The notes beneath the pieces were generated by a model. It made no database searches. It was not told where the DNA came from and saw only the letters and a list, made by a program, of their open reading frames with translations. A stretch of DNA of 6,469 bases, from contig JAEUSS010000246.1 of assembly GCA_016788685.1 (NCBI GenBank), positions 1 through 6,469 of the forward strand. Direction: 5' to 3'. This document shows positions 5,823 through 6,469 of the stretch, piece after piece. The position numbers were made by a program, and so were the translations under genes. Within the stretch, counting starts at the first letter, position 1. The number at the start of each line of letters is the position of its first letter. The stretch is from Prolixibacteraceae bacterium (GTDB lineage: Bacteria > Bacteroidota > Bacteroidia > Bacteroidales > Prolixibacteraceae).

Positions 5823-6469
5823 ATGAAGGCATTGCTCCGGATCATATTTTTATTGGTACCGGTAATGGTTTCCGGACAAATACAGGACCTGCAAAACCTG
5901 TCGATTCTGGCCAGCCAGTACTACCAGAACAAAGAGTTCGCGAAGGCCGCCGAATTGTACGAACAGCTCTATTCGGGAACCAGGTCGGAGGGTTATTTCA
6001 ACATTTACCTTGATTGCCTGATGAGTATTCCGGATTATGAGAAAGCCGAGAAAGAAATCAAAAAAGGACTGCGGGGCAGTTCGTCCGATGCATTTTGGTA
6101 TGTACAGTGGGGATTCCTGAAAAAAACACAGGGACAATCGGCAGAATCAGCCAAACTATATGAAAAGGCCATTGCGGCGCTCTCGGCCAATCCGAACGAA
6201 TACCCCGATCTGGCGAACCAGTTTATCAACCGGCGCGAATTTGAGTGCGCGGAAAAGGTTTACATCAAAGGACGCGAAGCACAATCAGCCAATCCGTATA
6301 ACTATGAACTGGCCCGTGTTTATTACTACATGCGCAACTACGACCTGATGCTGAAAGAATACCTGGAATGGATAAAACTGAAAGACAGCAACTTTGAACT
6401 CGTAAAAAGCAGCCTCCTGGCGGTCTTGTCCATGGACGATGAACAAAGAATCAGCAACCAGATGAAAAC
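5823..6469 (+). CDS. Secreted tetratricopeptide-repeat protein, N-terminal part (cut by window edge)
   Basis: The frame opens at the ATG at 5823 and stays open for 215 codons to the window end, so only the N-terminal part is visible. Residues 1-18 form a classical signal peptide: MKALLR, then the hydrophobic IIFLLVPVMV, then SG before Gln19. There is no lipobox cysteine, so the product is likely periplasmic or exported. The mature part is helical with degenerate TPR-like units: about 27-53 (LASQYYQNKEFAKAAELYEQ), 57-85 (YLDCLMSIPDYEKAEKEIKK) and 90-120 (WYVQWGFLKKTQGQSAESAK). Similar pairs follow, including NQFINRREFECAEKVYIKG and LARVYYYMRNYDLMLKEYLEW. TPR arrays mediate protein-protein contacts; the partner and the C-terminal domains lie outside the window. 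Two shorter frames opening on the same bases (5816-6013 plus, 5850-6137 minus) are shadows of it. The specific function is unknown. Confidence 0.85.
   Translation, partial: MKALLRIIFLLVPVMVSGQIQDLQNLSILASQYYQNKEFAKAAELYEQLYSGTRSEGYFNIYLDCLMSIPDYEKAEKEIKKGLRGSSSDAFWYVQWGFLKKTQGQSAESAKLYEKAIAALSANPNEYPDLANQFINRREFECAEKVYIKGREAQSANPYNYELARVYYYMRNYDLMLKEYLEWIKLKDSNFELVKSSLLAVLSMDDEQRISNQMK

Overview
The window looks like chromosomal DNA of a Bacteroidota member, probably an anaerobic or microaerophilic marine/sediment-type lineage near Marinilabiliales/Prolixibacteraceae. The phylum call rests on promoter-like boxes of the TAnnTTTG type just upstream of several genes, the near absence of Shine-Dalgarno sequences, and the style of the proteins. 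The order-level guess is inference. All the genes look native: base composition is even, and there is no insertion sequence, phage gene, tRNA, rRNA or CRISPR array.

Layout: (1) 58-1508, minus strand: a D-hexose-6-phosphate mutarotase (YeaD type) followed by a YbaK-type Cys-tRNA deacylase, with a strong stem-loop between them. (2) 1674-4105, plus strand: a protein joining an ATP-cone to a Mrr-like PD-(D/E)XK nuclease domain, then a DUF438/hemerythrin-like/PAS protein, then a small cupin 11 bases behind it. (3) 4116-5679, minus strand: lipA then lipB, the two endogenous lipoate-assembly enzymes, converging on the cupin gene with only 10 bases between stop codons. (4) 5823 to the right edge, plus strand: the N-terminal part of a secreted tetratricopeptide-repeat protein that runs out of the window. 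The first 57 bases hold nothing I can identify.

How the genes work together: LipB transfers octanoyl from acyl carrier protein to lipoyl domains, and LipA inserts the two sulfurs. The DUF438/PAS protein and the cupin form a tight pair with a plausible redox- or small-ligand-sensing role. The ATP-cone nuclease stands alone, with no methyltransferase or helicase partner visible. It is the best candidate here for poorly described biology: a DNA-cutting domain that may be gated by nucleotide binding. The rest is ordinary housekeeping, so I do not claim a new multi-gene system. The remaining points of interest are small: two perfect inverted repeats, overlapping signals between the mutarotase and ybaK, and a divergent promoter region between lipA and the TPR gene.
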